From positions 1 through 64,000 of the forward strand of contig JAZRXG010000007.1 in NCBI GenBank assembly GCA_045600105.1: a DNA stretch of 64,000 bases, in the 5' to 3' direction. Under the pieces are notes generated by a model, which was given only the letters and a program-made list of their open reading frames with translations, did no database searches and had not been told where the DNA came from. This DNA is from UBA1206 sp045600105. Lineage in GTDB: Bacteria > Bacillota > Clostridia > Oscillospirales > CAG-382. A program made the translations under genes and the position numbers. Numbering within the stretch: position 1 is the stretch's first letter; each line of letters starts with the position of its first letter. Positions 15,217-23,403 of the stretch are shown here, one piece after another.

Positions 15217-15245
15217 ATATTATCACACACGCATACGTTTGTCAA
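15217..15245 (-). promoter_or_regulatory. Promoter of the tRNA-Glu/tRNA-Gln unit
   Basis: Minus strand TTGACA (15240-15245), 17-bp spacer, TAATAT (15217-15222), 20 bp before tRNA-Glu. Confidence 0.8.
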
Positions 15246-15290
15246 TACATAATCGCAAAAAAATCAAAAAAATCTCGGAGGTGGGGCAAA

Positions 15291-16367
15291 ATTCTGCCGA
15301 AAGAACCCTACAAACGCATTCCCGTCATACTTTTTTACGCCGCGTTCTCGCTTGCGCTGCTTTTCGCGTTCTTCAAATGGCTGCTTCCCGTGTTTCTGCC
15401 GTTCTTCCTCGCGTGGACGACGGCGCTTTTTCTTCAGCCCGTCGTTTCAAAGCTCGCGTCGTCAAAGATGCCGCGGCGTCTCGCGTCGGCGCTGCTCGTT
15501 TTTTTCACGGTCTCGCTTCTCGCGCTGCTTTGCTGGTTCGTTCTGTCGCGGCTATACAAGGAGCTTTCGCTTTTCGCGTCTGCCGCGGGCGACTTTTTCG
15601 CGCGGGCGTGGGACGACGAGGAGTACGCTTCACGCATAATTACCGAGATCGACTCCGCGCTCCCGTTTTTTCATTCGTCCGAATGGCTCGAAAGCGCGTG
15701 GAAAAGCCTCGGCGAACGCTTCAACGGCGCTTCCGTCGGGCTGATAACGTCGCTGACGACGCGCATCCTGCCCATCATCGGCGGCGTTCTGTCGTTTCTC
15801 CCCGACGCGATAATGTACGTTTTTGTTTTTTCGCTTTCGTGCTATTATTTCACTTTCGATTTCGATTTTATCAACCGTTCGGTCTCGCGTCTGCTGCCGA
15901 ACGGCGCCAAAAAATTCCTCTCAAACGCCAAAAAAGGGTTCAAGGGCACGCTCGGCGGACTGCTGAAAGCCTATTTTTTCATCATCCTCATCACGTTCAC
16001 CGAGCTTTTCATCGCGCTGTCACTCATCGGCGTGCGCTATTCGCTCGTCATCGCGTTCCTCACGTCGCTCGTTGACATCCTTCCCGTGCTCGGAACGGGG
16101 ACGGTGCTCATCCCGTGGGGGATATTTACCCTCGTTTTCGGACGGACGTCAAAGGGCATCGCGCTGCTCGTGACCTACGGCGTCATCACCGTCGTGAGGG
16201 AGATCATCGAGCCGAAGATCGTGGGGAAGACGATGGGCATCCATCCGCTTCTGACCCTCGTTTCGATGTACGCGGGTCTGCGCTTTTTCGGCGTCATCGG
16301 GCTGCTCGCTTTTCCAATGCTCGCGACGTTCGCGAAAAATCTTGTCGTGCGGGGAAGCGAAAAGTGA
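15291..16367 (+). CDS. YtvI/AI-2E family permease-like membrane protein
   Basis: The 358-residue polytopic membrane protein has the AI-2E/PerM/YtvI layout: two N-terminal helices, a soluble segment (about 80-170), then a helical bundle with LVDILPVLGTGTVLIPWG (about 264-281) and PKIVGKTMGIHPLLTL, both typical. Function in Bacillus is linked to sporulation (YtvI) or unknown transport. The start is odd: the first ATG/GTG/TTG in frame is GTG 15390, inside the second half of the first membrane helix. A good GGAGGT (15277-15282) lies 8 nt before an in-frame ATT at 15291 (CTG at 15294). Translation from ATT restores the missing first helix, so I place the start there. Confidence 0.88.
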   Translation: MLPKEPYKRIPVILFYAAFSLALLFAFFKWLLPVFLPFFLAWTTALFLQPVVSKLASSKMPRRLASALLVFFTVSLLALLCWFVLSRLYKELSLFASAAGDFFARAWDDEEYASRIITEIDSALPFFHSSEWLESAWKSLGERFNGASVGLITSLTTRILPIIGGVLSFLPDAIMYVFVFSLSCYYFTFDFDFINRSVSRLLPNGAKKFLSNAKKGFKGTLGGLLKAYFFIILITFTELFIALSLIGVRYSLVIAFLTSLVDILPVLGTGTVLIPWGIFTLVFGRTSKGIALLVTYGVITVVREIIEPKIVGKTMGIHPLLTLVSMYAGLRFFGVIGLLAFPMLATFAKNLVVRGSEK

Positions 16368-16374
16368 TTTCCAT

Positions 16375-16403
16375 TTGACAAAAACGCCCGGCTGTGGTAT
16401 TAT
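16375..16403 (+). promoter_or_regulatory. Promoter of the HAD-Nudix pair
   Basis: TTGACA (16375-16380), 17-bp spacer, TATTAT (16398-16403). Confidence 0.7.
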
Positions 16404-16436
16404 CGTATCAACGAAAACGCAAGGACGTGCGACGAC

Positions 16437-17099
16437 ATGGAAAACAAAAAACCGCTTGGAAAAATCAAAAATTTCATCTGGGATTTCGACGGAACTCTGT
16501 TCGACACCTATCCGTATACGATAAACTGCTTCTGCGAAGCGGTGGAGAGGGTGAGCGGAAAACGCCCCGAATACCTTGAAATATACAAATATATGATGCA
16601 GACGATAGGTCACGCCTTCACCGCCTACAAGCAGCTCCTCGGCGATGAGAAGGACGCGGAGATACGTGAAGCCTACCGTTCCATACGCGTCCCCGGTCCC
16701 GGGACCGAGGGCGACCCCTTCCCGTACGCGAAGGAGCTGCTCGAACTCATCTGTGACAGCGGAAAAGCAAATTTTATGTTCACGCACCGCGTCAACGACG
16801 TTTATCCGTTCATGGACCACTGGGACATGAGAAAATATTTCACCCGCATCGTCACGCTCGCCGACGGAGTCAAGTCCAAGCCGTCGCCCGACGCGATATA
16901 TCTGCTCATCAACGAATACGGGCTCGATCCCGCCGAGACGGTCATGATAGGCGACAGGGAGATCGACGTTCTTTCGGGCAAAAACGCGGGCGTGCTGAGC
17001 TGCCACGTGACGAACGGACTGCCCTACGACGATTTCGAAACGGACTACCGCGTCGGATCCATGAAAGACATTTACGAAGCGTTGGGCGGAAAGCTATGA
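16437..17099 (+). CDS. HAD superfamily phosphatase (phosphoglycolate phosphatase-like)
   Basis: The 220-residue enzyme shows the HAD motifs in order: WDFDGTLFDTYP (about 17-28; Asp nucleophile and acid), FTHR (about 116-119; motif II Thr), KPSPDAIYLL (about 147-156; motif III Lys) and MIGDREIDVLSGKNAG (about 171-186; motif IV acidic pair). A helical cap lies between motifs I and II, as in subfamily IA phosphatases that act on phosphoglycolate and other small phosphates. The substrate is not defined. Its stop overlaps the Nudix gene start by 4 bp, so the two are co-translated and may both be house-cleaning phosphatases. Confidence 0.88.
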   Translation: MENKKPLGKIKNFIWDFDGTLFDTYPYTINCFCEAVERVSGKRPEYLEIYKYMMQTIGHAFTAYKQLLGDEKDAEIREAYRSIRVPGPGTEGDPFPYAKELLELICDSGKANFMFTHRVNDVYPFMDHWDMRKYFTRIVTLADGVKSKPSPDAIYLLINEYGLDPAETVMIGDREIDVLSGKNAGVLSCHVTNGLPYDDFETDYRVGSMKDIYEALGGKL

Positions 17100-17554
17100 A
17101 CAGGATGACGACACTCTGCTATCTCGAAAAAGACGGCAGATACCTGATGCTCCACCGCGTGAAGAAGAAAAACGACGAGAATCACGACAAATGGATAGGC
17201 GTCGGCGGACATTTTGAAGAAGGCGAGTCGCCCGAGGACTGCATGAAGCGCGAGATATCCGAGGAAACGGGCTTCACGCCGACGAAATGGCGCTGCCGCG
17301 GCGTCGTGACGTTCGTGTCCGACGTGTACCCGACCGAAGAAATGCACCTTTTCACCGTGACGGAGTGGAACGGAGAGCAGAAAGAGTGCGACGAGGGCGT
17401 GCTCGAATGGATAGACAAATCGCGTCTTTTGTCGCTCCCGATGTGGGAGGGCGACAGGATATTTCTGTCGCTCATCGACTCCGAAGACACGCCGTTTTTC
17501 AGGCTTAAGCTCGTTTACGAGGGCGAAAAGCTCGTGGAAAGCATTAAGCTTTAA
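17096..17554 (+). CDS. Nudix hydrolase (8-oxo-dGTP diphosphatase-like)
   Basis: The 152-residue protein has a full Nudix box, GHFEEGESPEDCMKREISEE followed by TGF (about 40-62), fitting GX5EX7REUXEEXGU. The rest fits MutT-like enzymes that hydrolyse oxidised or modified nucleotides to monophosphates, using Mg. WIGVGGHFE places it near the YtkD/MutT group. Overlaps the HAD gene by ATGA. A recurrent-type terminator follows. The precise nucleotide is not readable. Confidence 0.9.
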   Translation: MNRMTTLCYLEKDGRYLMLHRVKKKNDENHDKWIGVGGHFEEGESPEDCMKREISEETGFTPTKWRCRGVVTFVSDVYPTEEMHLFTVTEWNGEQKECDEGVLEWIDKSRLLSLPMWEGDRIFLSLIDSEDTPFFRLKLVYEGEKLVESIKL

Positions 17555-17582
17555 GCAAAGCCTTAAGCCTTAAGCAAATAGG

Positions 17583-17615
17583 AAAGGATTTCCGCGGAAA
17601 GCGGAAATCCTTTTT
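17583..17615 (+). terminator. Intrinsic terminator (recurring family)
   Basis: AAAGGATTTCCGC and GCGGAAATCCTTT pair around a 5-nt loop with trailing T. It is preceded by AT-rich TTAAGC-type repeats (17549-17580). Confidence 0.9.
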
Positions 17616-17635
17616 GCATTCAAGTGGACTTTCAA

Positions 17636-17848
17636 TCAGATATCGCTATATGCGTCGTTTATATTCTCGTAGACGCGATTCCCAGACTCAAGCATTTTTG
17701 CAATGATGGCATCTTCCAACTCATCATCAGATACCAGCAAAGCCATTTGAGTTTTCTTATTTGCGATCCCGTAACCGTATTCGGTATTGGCCAGAACCCA
17801 ATCTGCTTTATCCGATTCCCATAGATATTTATACTCTTCAATGTTCAT
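17636..17848 (-). CDS. Small hypothetical protein, possible immunity factor
   Basis: A 70-residue acidic protein with no recognised domain; it reads as a small helical protein with a WVLANTEYGYGIANKK strand-like segment near its middle. It is the last gene of a minus-strand cluster whose second member looks like a nuclease toxin, and small acidic proteins in that place are often immunity proteins. The ribosome site is weak. Composition is AT-rich like the rest of the cluster. The immunity role is inference only. Confidence 0.5.
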   Translation of the reverse strand: MNIEEYKYLWESDKADWVLANTEYGYGIANKKTQMALLVSDDELEDAIIAKMLESGNRVYENINDAYSDI

Positions 17849-17853
17849 ACCGA

Positions 17854-18177
17854 TTAATTCTCGTCTTCGGTGTCAATTTCGTCAGAGATCCCATCGTACA
17901 TCTTATCACGGCTTTTCATTCGTTCTATCGTCGTCTCTCGGTTGTCCAACTCATAAAGAACGGCTTCAATATTATTTGCAGTCAACTTCTCATAACAAGA
18001 GATTACTTTTTTGACCCCGAATCTATCGGCACATTCAAAACATAACAAATAATCGTTTTTGTCAATTCTTGCCTTTATCTCCGAAAATGGGTAGTTACAG
18101 TATTCTTTGATTATTTTTACGACAACTGCAAACGACGAATATGATTTAATTTTTAGTCCTACTATAAGATTGAACAT
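17854..18177 (-). CDS. Putative immunity protein for the adjacent nuclease
   Basis: The 107-residue acidic protein begins MFNLIVGLKIKSYSSFA and ends in an Asp/Glu-rich tail (DEIDTEDEN). No named family is recognised. Its start codon overlaps the stop of the GHH nuclease gene (shared position 18177), which is the usual toxin-immunity coupling. Small acidic partners neutralise basic nucleases, so an immunity function is likely but inferred from position and charge. Confidence 0.6.
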   Translation of the reverse strand: MFNLIVGLKIKSYSSFAVVVKIIKEYCNYPFSEIKARIDKNDYLLCFECADRFGVKKVISCYEKLTANNIEAVLYELDNRETTIERMKSRDKMYDGISDEIDTEDEN

Positions 18178-18740
18178 TATTGTTTCCTCCCAAAATCATA
18201 AAATGTTGATTGCGAAATCGGTTTGCCAGGAGCAGCATTTTTGAAATTGCCGCCGTGCCATCCGTATAAGTGCTCATCAAAAGTTACAGGATATATTATT
18301 TCTCCTCGATTTGCTAAATGCGGATATTTTGAAGCACTATAAGTATGATGCCCCTGAATGGTTTTTCCATTGAATTTTGGTCTCTCACCTCGCGCGATTG
18401 TTGCAAGTTGTTCGTCGTTCCAAGGCCGTGTTGTTTTTTGCCCAGAGAGTACCCGCATTTGCTCTGCATTCCAAAAGCTGATAACTCCCATTTTTCTTCT
18501 TTCTGCAAATCGTTTATCAGAATCGTACAGTTTGAATTCTTCTTTTGTTGCAGTGCGTTTTTCTATTTTGGCCTTAATCTCTTTGCGCTGTTTTGCGGTT
18601 AGAGATTTTGTTCGTGGATGTTTACGAAGATCCAGCCCCTTTGTTCTTGAACGAATCACATCACTGCTTTTTAAGGCAGATGACAAGCTTTTCCTTGAAC
18701 CTTCGGTCCCGCCGAACAGTCCGCTTCCGCTCTTACTCAT
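18177..18740 (-). CDS. GHH-type HNH/EndoVII nuclease toxin-like protein
   Basis: The start at ATG 18740 has AAGGAGG 7 nt upstream. The 187-residue basic protein opens with KSGSGLFGGTEG (3-14), a motif often seen just before toxin domains in Firmicutes polymorphic toxins. The C-terminal third has IQGHHTYSASKYPHLAN (128-144) and HLYGWHGGNF (157-166), the GHH signature of HNH/Endonuclease VII toxin domains. There is no signal peptide, LXG or WXG domain, so either delivery depends on another protein or it acts inside the cell. The preceding DUF4417 gene overlaps its start by 8 bp and a likely immunity gene follows. Confidence 0.75.
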   Translation of the reverse strand: MSKSGSGLFGGTEGSRKSLSSALKSSDVIRSRTKGLDLRKHPRTKSLTAKQRKEIKAKIEKRTATKEEFKLYDSDKRFAERRKMGVISFWNAEQMRVLSGQKTTRPWNDEQLATIARGERPKFNGKTIQGHHTYSASKYPHLANRGEIIYPVTFDEHLYGWHGGNFKNAAPGKPISQSTFYDFGRKQ

Positions 18741-19473
18741 GGCTCTTCCTCCTTTCAAATGCACTTGACATTTGACTTTGGAAAGCCACGATATTGATGC
18801 CTTGCGATTTCAGATCGTCAAAGCATTTGTAATTGGCAGAGCCGTATACGATGATGGTGTGCGGCTGAAGCACACGGATCATTTTGCGCAGACCGCTTTC
18901 GAAGCGATCACGGTCCTCAATCTTGCGCGGACTGCCGCCGACCGTGCCGATACATACAATGCTGTTTTTCGGAATGCCGTCAAAACAATAGGAGAACGTT
19001 TCCTCCGTACCCCATCGGACGTTGTTGATGACGGCGATGCCGTTCCTGCCGAGCCAGTAGCCCATCAGACGCATGCGGTATGTAGCGTAGATTTTGAGCG
19101 GTTCCGGAAAGTCCTGATATGTCGAGAAGTCGGGAGTGATAACCCCGGCAAAATGACAGAGAACAAAGAGCGCGTGCTCGGAGTCATGCCAGATTCCTCT
19201 CGGGCCGTCGAACTTGTAATCATCGATGTAGAAGCAGACGTACGCATCGCACTTGAAGTCACTCCCCGCAGAGATATTCTTCTTGTAGATCGCTTTCGCT
19301 TCTTCCCACGTTACAAGTGCGTGAGGGAGTTCGGTCGCGGTTGTCGGACAGAACGGAATGTCGTGGGGTGAATAGATCGCTCCGTCCGCCATGTAGGCGT
19401 TCCAAATGTCTTTCAACCCCGCTCTTGTGGTATTCATTTTACCACTTTGCGATTGGTAATTCAATAGGAACAT
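18733..19473 (-). CDS. DUF4417 family protein
   Basis: The 246-residue product fits DUF4417, a family of unknown function common on phage and plasmid DNA. Visible features are WHDSEHALFVLCHFAG (about 116-131), a conserved NVRWGTEETFSYCFDGIP region (about 172-189) and VYGSANYKCF (about 220-229). Start ATG 19473 has GGAGG 9 nt upstream. Its end overlaps the nuclease gene start by 8 bp, so the four minus-strand genes (19473 to 17636) form one transcription unit facing a divergent XRE regulator. Role unknown; an enzyme or scaffold acting with the nuclease is one possibility. Confidence 0.7.
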   Translation of the reverse strand: MFLLNYQSQSGKMNTTRAGLKDIWNAYMADGAIYSPHDIPFCPTTATELPHALVTWEEAKAIYKKNISAGSDFKCDAYVCFYIDDYKFDGPRGIWHDSEHALFVLCHFAGVITPDFSTYQDFPEPLKIYATYRMRLMGYWLGRNGIAVINNVRWGTEETFSYCFDGIPKNSIVCIGTVGGSPRKIEDRDRFESGLRKMIRVLQPHTIIVYGSANYKCFDDLKSQGINIVAFQSQMSSAFERRKSHE

Positions 19474-19622
19474 TTTTATTTTCCTCCATTATGATAATTT
19501 GAGAAACTTTGTTTTCTCGCTTAGCATTATCTCACAATAAAGGAAAGTTAAAAATTTCCGGGTTTTTGATAGGCATGCCGTATAAATTGATCAAAGTGGG
19601 AACAAACCTGGGTTGAACATAT

Positions 19623-19661
19623 AATTAACATATTGACACAATAGTTAATTTGTGTTATAAT
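19623..19661 (+). promoter_or_regulatory. XRE promoter with nested inverted-repeat operators
   Basis: TTGACA (19633-19638), 17-bp spacer, TATAAT (19656-19661). Two inverted repeats overlap it: AATTAAC (19623-19629) with GTTAATT (19644-19650), and ACACAA (19636-19641) with TTGTGT (19650-19655). These are good operator candidates for the XRE protein or for a divergent repressor. Confidence 0.7.
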
Positions 19662-19696
19662 ATCAATGAACTACTACAATATAAGGAGTTGTGCAT

Positions 19697-20197
19697 ATGT
19701 ATGATGAAACGCGCATGGGGAAGAACATCAAAAGAATAAGAAACGAAAAAAACTTAACACAGCAGCAAGTTGCGAGTGCATCGGGAATACAGAATACTGT
19801 AATAAGTGCATTTGAAAACGGAAAGAAGGTGCCGGGACTCATTACGTTGATCAAATTGTCGGAAGCAATGAAAGTGTCTTTGGATGAATTGGTTTTCGGG
19901 ACACCTGCCGACAGGATAATCACGACCGATGAAGAAGCGGAGGTGATTGTTCGCTGTGTATATGAACTGTGGAAGCGAAATATGATTTCCAAACCTTACG
20001 ATATAATAAACAATGAATATTTTTCGACTGTGTCTTATGGTCTTGTAAGGTTCGGCTGTGCGTTTGCGATAGACAGATTATTACAGCAGTTGAAGGATCA
20101 TAAAGATAATGAAAGTACGTACTCTATGCCGGAAGAACACATAAAGCAGATATTGGAATCATCCGCAAACGAAATCAAAAGGTCGATACAAAAATAA
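19697..20197 (+). CDS. XRE-family transcriptional regulator
   Basis: The start at ATG 19697 has AAGGAG 8 nt upstream; a GTG at 19691 overlaps that site. The 166-residue product has an N-terminal helix-turn-helix (residues about 5-63; LTQQQVASASGIQNTVISAFE), typical of phage-repressor-like proteins. The C-terminal 90 residues are helical with no recognised ligand domain. It is transcribed away from the DUF4417/nuclease cluster, so it probably controls that cluster and itself. AT-rich composition supports joint acquisition with the cluster. Confidence 0.85.
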   Translation: MYDETRMGKNIKRIRNEKNLTQQQVASASGIQNTVISAFENGKKVPGLITLIKLSEAMKVSLDELVFGTPADRIITTDEEAEVIVRCVYELWKRNMISKPYDIINNEYFSTVSYGLVRFGCAFAIDRLLQQLKDHKDNESTYSMPEEHIKQILESSANEIKRSIQK

Positions 20198-20222
20198 AAG
20201 CAAGCTGAAATGCTTGCTTTTA
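20196..20222 (+). terminator. Intrinsic terminator
   Basis: AAAAGCAAGC and GCTTGCTTTT pair around a 6-nt loop. It separates the XRE gene from the convergent DUF4855 gene. Confidence 0.88.
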
Positions 20223-20231
20223 TTACGGCTT

Positions 20232-22349
20232 TTATTTTTTCTTTTTCCTCTTTATTATCGCGGCGCAGACTGCTGCTGCGGCGATCACACCGGCGGCGAT
20301 GGCGGCGTATCCCCAAGCGGGGAAGCCGTCTTTTTTGCTTTCGGCTTCGGAAACGTCTTCCGAAACGGGCTCGGACACTGTCTCCGATGGCTCTTCGCTG
20401 ATTTCCTCCGCCTTGGCGACTGTTTTCACTATGACTTTTCTTACCGTTGTCACGCCGTTCGCCGTGATCTCGTATTCAATCACGTCGTCGCCGAGGTAGT
20501 CTTTTTTCGCATAATAGGTGAACGTCTTTGCGTCTGTCGAGAATGTGATCCTGCCGTGAGACGGGCGTGTTATTATTTTTGCCGAAGCCTGCCAGTCGCC
20601 TGCAAGGCACGTCGGGCATATGACTTTTTTGCCTGCTTCGACTTCAAACTCGCTTTCTGCGTCCGCCGAAAACGGGTCGTCGGGGAGGACGAGAGTACCT
20701 TTGATGAACTTGTACGTCGCGTCGTAGAGCCAGCGCATTTTCGAGTCGGACGACCTTGCGGCTCTGCCGAACACGGCGTCGCCGGCGCCGTTGTAATAGG
20801 CGTGCACCGTGTCGGTCATCAGCCCCGTGTTCGACGCCGAGTGCAGGTATTCGATATAATAATCGACGCGGTGGTCGAAATTCCATATAATGCCCGAGTC
20901 GATCTCCATCTCGATGCCGAGCCCGAACTGCTTTGCCGTTTGGTCAAAATCCGCCATCGCTCCCGCGGGATCGTCCTGAAGTCCGGCGTCAAACGACACG
21001 TTGGGCTGCATCAGCACGGCGTCGAATCCGATCTCGTCGTGGCACTCGATGCCTTTTCCGTGATAATACGGGATCATCACGCAAAGCAGGTCTTTTTCGT
21101 GCAGAAGCGAGCAGAAATCCTTGGCGTACTGCATTTCATAGGGGTATCTTTCGCCCGTTATGCCCTCGCTGTTGAAGAAAAATCCCTTGAAAACGAGGTT
21201 TTCGTATTTGTTTTCGCTGAATCTCTTTATACATTCGTCAACGAACCACTCGGTGACGGTCAGACAGTCGTCGTAGGTGGAAATTTTTTCGGCAGCGCCG
21301 TCGCCGTTGTAATCACCGAAGATCTTGCCGCTCGTTTTGGGGTAGGGGCAGGTGAGGTAGACAGATATCTTGTAATCGTCAAGTGAAAGCGCGGACTTCA
21401 CGTCGTTCGCGGCTTCGTCGAGCGCGCGCAGGTTATAGGTGTCGGAAAAATACATATCGAGCATCAGCTGCCAGTCCGAATACACGGTAGTGCCGCCCGA
21501 AACATTGAGCCCTCCGCCCGACGGGCAGAGCCCCTGGATGATGAGGAACATCACCGAGTCGAACATCGTGTCGACTATCTGTCCCTTTTTGTCGAGGTAG
21601 GCGATGAAGGGAAGAAACGTCTCTTTTTTGTTGTTGACGAGCGTTTCGTCGTTGGGATAGTAGCCCGTGTGGAAAAGTATGATGTCCCTGTCGTCCCCGA
21701 GCGCGTTCCGTTCAAGGTAGCTTTCCTTTGACGGCGTTATTATCGGCGAGTAGTCGGTCGGCGGAACGAGGGACGTGCCTTTTTTGCCGAAAACCTCGAT
21801 CTCGTCGATAAAGGTGTTGACCACGACGTCGAAATGTATGGCGACGTAGCGTCCGCAGACAGGCTCGACGGGCATATCGTAGGTGATTATCGCGCAGGGT
21901 TTTTTCTCGTTGGTCCCGTAAGGCGCCGTGTTTCCGCTTTTTATTTCCGCTTCGGAATAGTTCACGCCGTCAGCCGAAACGAAAACGGTGACTTTTTCGG
22001 GCATCAGCACGCCCGCGGGGTTGTCGCTGATGAAGCGGGCTTTCACCCGGTCGATCTCGCGGTTTTCCCCGAGGTCGATCTTGACCGTTCTGCCGATGGC
22101 GCGGTAATATTTGACGAAAGCGGGATCGCTCCAGCTGTTTCTGCCGTATTTGCCGTCGGTGAGCTTCACGCCGTCGTCAACGTCGCGCTCCGCGTAGCTT
22201 CCGCCGTTCGCAACATCGGTCTCCACGGTGTACGGTCTGCCGAGAGCAAGGTTTTCCGTTTCTTCGTTTTTTTCGTTTTCGGCTGCCGCGCCGAACGCGG
22301 GCAGCAGCATTGATAACGCAAGCATAATACAGATCATCGCTTTCTTCAT
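20232..22349 (-). CDS. DUF4855 surface protein with discoidin-like domain and C-terminal anchor
   Basis: The start at ATG 22349 has GGAGG 7 nt upstream and opens a clear signal peptide (about 1-24). Product 705 residues. Residues about 30-195 look like an F5/8-type C (discoidin) carbohydrate-binding module with NLALGRPYT and KIDLGENREIDRVK. The middle (about 215-560) matches DUF4855, seen in secreted carbohydrate-active proteins. A bacterial Ig/cadherin-like segment follows (about 590-650) with DYLGDDVIEYEITANG. A Ser/Glu linker and a membrane helix with KRKKKK tail end the protein. It is probably tethered outside the cell, binding or acting on glycans. Substrate unknown. Confidence 0.85.
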   Translation of the reverse strand: MKKAMICIMLALSMLLPAFGAAAENEKNEETENLALGRPYTVETDVANGGSYAERDVDDGVKLTDGKYGRNSWSDPAFVKYYRAIGRTVKIDLGENREIDRVKARFISDNPAGVLMPEKVTVFVSADGVNYSEAEIKSGNTAPYGTNEKKPCAIITYDMPVEPVCGRYVAIHFDVVVNTFIDEIEVFGKKGTSLVPPTDYSPIITPSKESYLERNALGDDRDIILFHTGYYPNDETLVNNKKETFLPFIAYLDKKGQIVDTMFDSVMFLIIQGLCPSGGGLNVSGGTTVYSDWQLMLDMYFSDTYNLRALDEAANDVKSALSLDDYKISVYLTCPYPKTSGKIFGDYNGDGAAEKISTYDDCLTVTEWFVDECIKRFSENKYENLVFKGFFFNSEGITGERYPYEMQYAKDFCSLLHEKDLLCVMIPYYHGKGIECHDEIGFDAVLMQPNVSFDAGLQDDPAGAMADFDQTAKQFGLGIEMEIDSGIIWNFDHRVDYYIEYLHSASNTGLMTDTVHAYYNGAGDAVFGRAARSSDSKMRWLYDATYKFIKGTLVLPDDPFSADAESEFEVEAGKKVICPTCLAGDWQASAKIITRPSHGRITFSTDAKTFTYYAKKDYLGDDVIEYEITANGVTTVRKVIVKTVAKAEEISEEPSETVSEPVSEDVSEAESKKDGFPAWGYAAIAAGVIAAAAVCAAIIKRKKKK

Positions 22350-22454
22350 AAGTCTGCCTCCGATGGATGGTATACGGATATAATACAGTAATGAGGGGAA
22401 AAAGTCAACGAAAAGGATGAAAAAAGCATTAAGCCGAAAAGCCTTAAGCAAAAA

Positions 22455-22488
22455 AAGGATTTCCGCACGTCACCGTGCGGAAATCCTT
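22455..22488. terminator. Terminator hairpin (recurring family)
   Basis: AAGGATTTCCGCACG and CGTGCGGAAATCCTT form a 15-bp perfect stem with a 4-nt loop; T-tract on the minus strand. Confidence 0.85.
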
Positions 22489-22525
22489 ACTTCTTCACTC
22501 TTCACTCTTACCTCTTCACTGATAT

Positions 22526-22553
22526 AAAAGCCGGTTCGTCTGAACCGGCTTTT
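22526..22553 (-). terminator. Terminator of the response regulator gene
   Basis: AAAAGCCGGTTC and GAACCGGCTTTT form a 12-bp perfect stem with a 4-nt loop. Confidence 0.85.
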
Positions 22554-22621
22554 ACGTTGGATTGGAAAGGAAAGAAAAACAATGAAAAAACTGTATATAA
22601 ATATAAAAGGAAGTTATCGGA

Positions 22622-23311
22622 TCATTCGGAAAGGAGCTCGAATTTGTAACCGACGCCCCAGACGGTCTTGAGCACCCATTTGTCGCTCGCGCCGTCGAGC
22701 TTTTCGCGCAGTCTCTTGATGTGGACGTCTACCGTACGGCTGTCGCCGAGGTAATCGAATCCCCAGACCTTGTCAAGGAGCTGGTCGCGGGTGAAAACTC
22801 TGTTGTAGTTTGCCGCGAGGAAATAGATGAGGTCGAGCTCCTTCGGGGGAAGATCAACGGGTTTGCCTTTGATCTTGAGCTCGTATTTCTGACGCGAAAT
22901 TTCGAGGTTGTCGAAACGGATGAGCTCTCCGTCGTTGGAATCCTGACGGGAATAACGTCTGAGCACGGCTTTGATACGCGCGAAAACCTCTTTCATATCA
23001 AGGGGCTTCACGATAAAGTCGTCCGCGCCGAGCTCGAGCCCGAGGACCTTGTCGATGGTCTCGCCTTTGGCGGTTATCATGATTATGGGCTTGGAGGACT
23101 GCTCGCGGATCTCGCGGCAGGTCTGCCAGCCGTCTTTTTTGGGCATCATAATGTCGAGCAGCACGAGGTCGGGCTCGTACATCCTGAACGCGGTTATGCC
23201 TTCAACGCCGTCGGACGCGGTCTTCACTTCGTAACCCTCTTTTTCGAGGTACATCCTGAGCAGCTCGCAGATATTGGTGTCGTCGTCGACTACAAGTATC
23301 TTGGTCATCAT
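22622..23311 (-). CDS. OmpR/PhoB-family response regulator (orphan)
   Basis: The start at ATG 23311 follows GGAGG at 10 nt; the next codon is also ATG. The 229-residue product has a receiver domain (about 1-118; acidic pocket in VVDDDTN, phosphoacceptor Asp in LVLLDIMMPKKDGW, Lys near IVKPLDMKEV) and a winged-helix domain (about 130-229; RVFTRDQLLDKVWG and SRTVDVHIKRLREKL). No histidine kinase gene is adjacent, although these usually come as pairs. It faces away from the tyrosine-kinase module and shares the 388-bp intergenic region with it, so it could regulate that module. Confidence 0.93.
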   Translation of the reverse strand: MMTKILVVDDDTNICELLRMYLEKEGYEVKTASDGVEGITAFRMYEPDLVLLDIMMPKKDGWQTCREIREQSSKPIIMITAKGETIDKVLGLELGADDFIVKPLDMKEVFARIKAVLRRYSRQDSNDGELIRFDNLEISRQKYELKIKGKPVDLPPKELDLIYFLAANYNRVFTRDQLLDKVWGFDYLGDSRTVDVHIKRLREKLDGASDKWVLKTVWGVGYKFELLSE

Positions 23312-23403
23312 ATCGTCATTACCTCCGTTTTGTAACGTATTACGCGCGCCGTTAGGCGGCATTAACAAATTGAATTTTAACGTGTCTTTTGCTTTCTGAC
23401 GCT

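Larger units (their letters stand above)
22350..22621. other. Intergenic region with two terminators
   Basis: Between the regulator gene and the DUF4855 gene lie two hairpins (22455-22488 and 22526-22553), a TTAAGC-type AT-rich stretch (22428-22450) and an Asp-free CTTCACTCTT direct repeat (22491-22519). A 29-codon reading frame at about 22582 has AAAGGAAAG upstream but no support otherwise. Nothing else is seen. Confidence 0.6.

Noticed and set aside
15239..16075. Arg-rich plus-strand frame overlapping the YtvI gene
   Set aside because: It is a different frame of a clear membrane protein and shows the Arg/Ala composition typical of GC-rich shadow frames.
22582..22672. 29-codon frame after AAAGGAAAG
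   Set aside because: Although a ribosome-like site exists, it overlaps the 3' end of the response regulator in antisense and shows no protein-like pattern.
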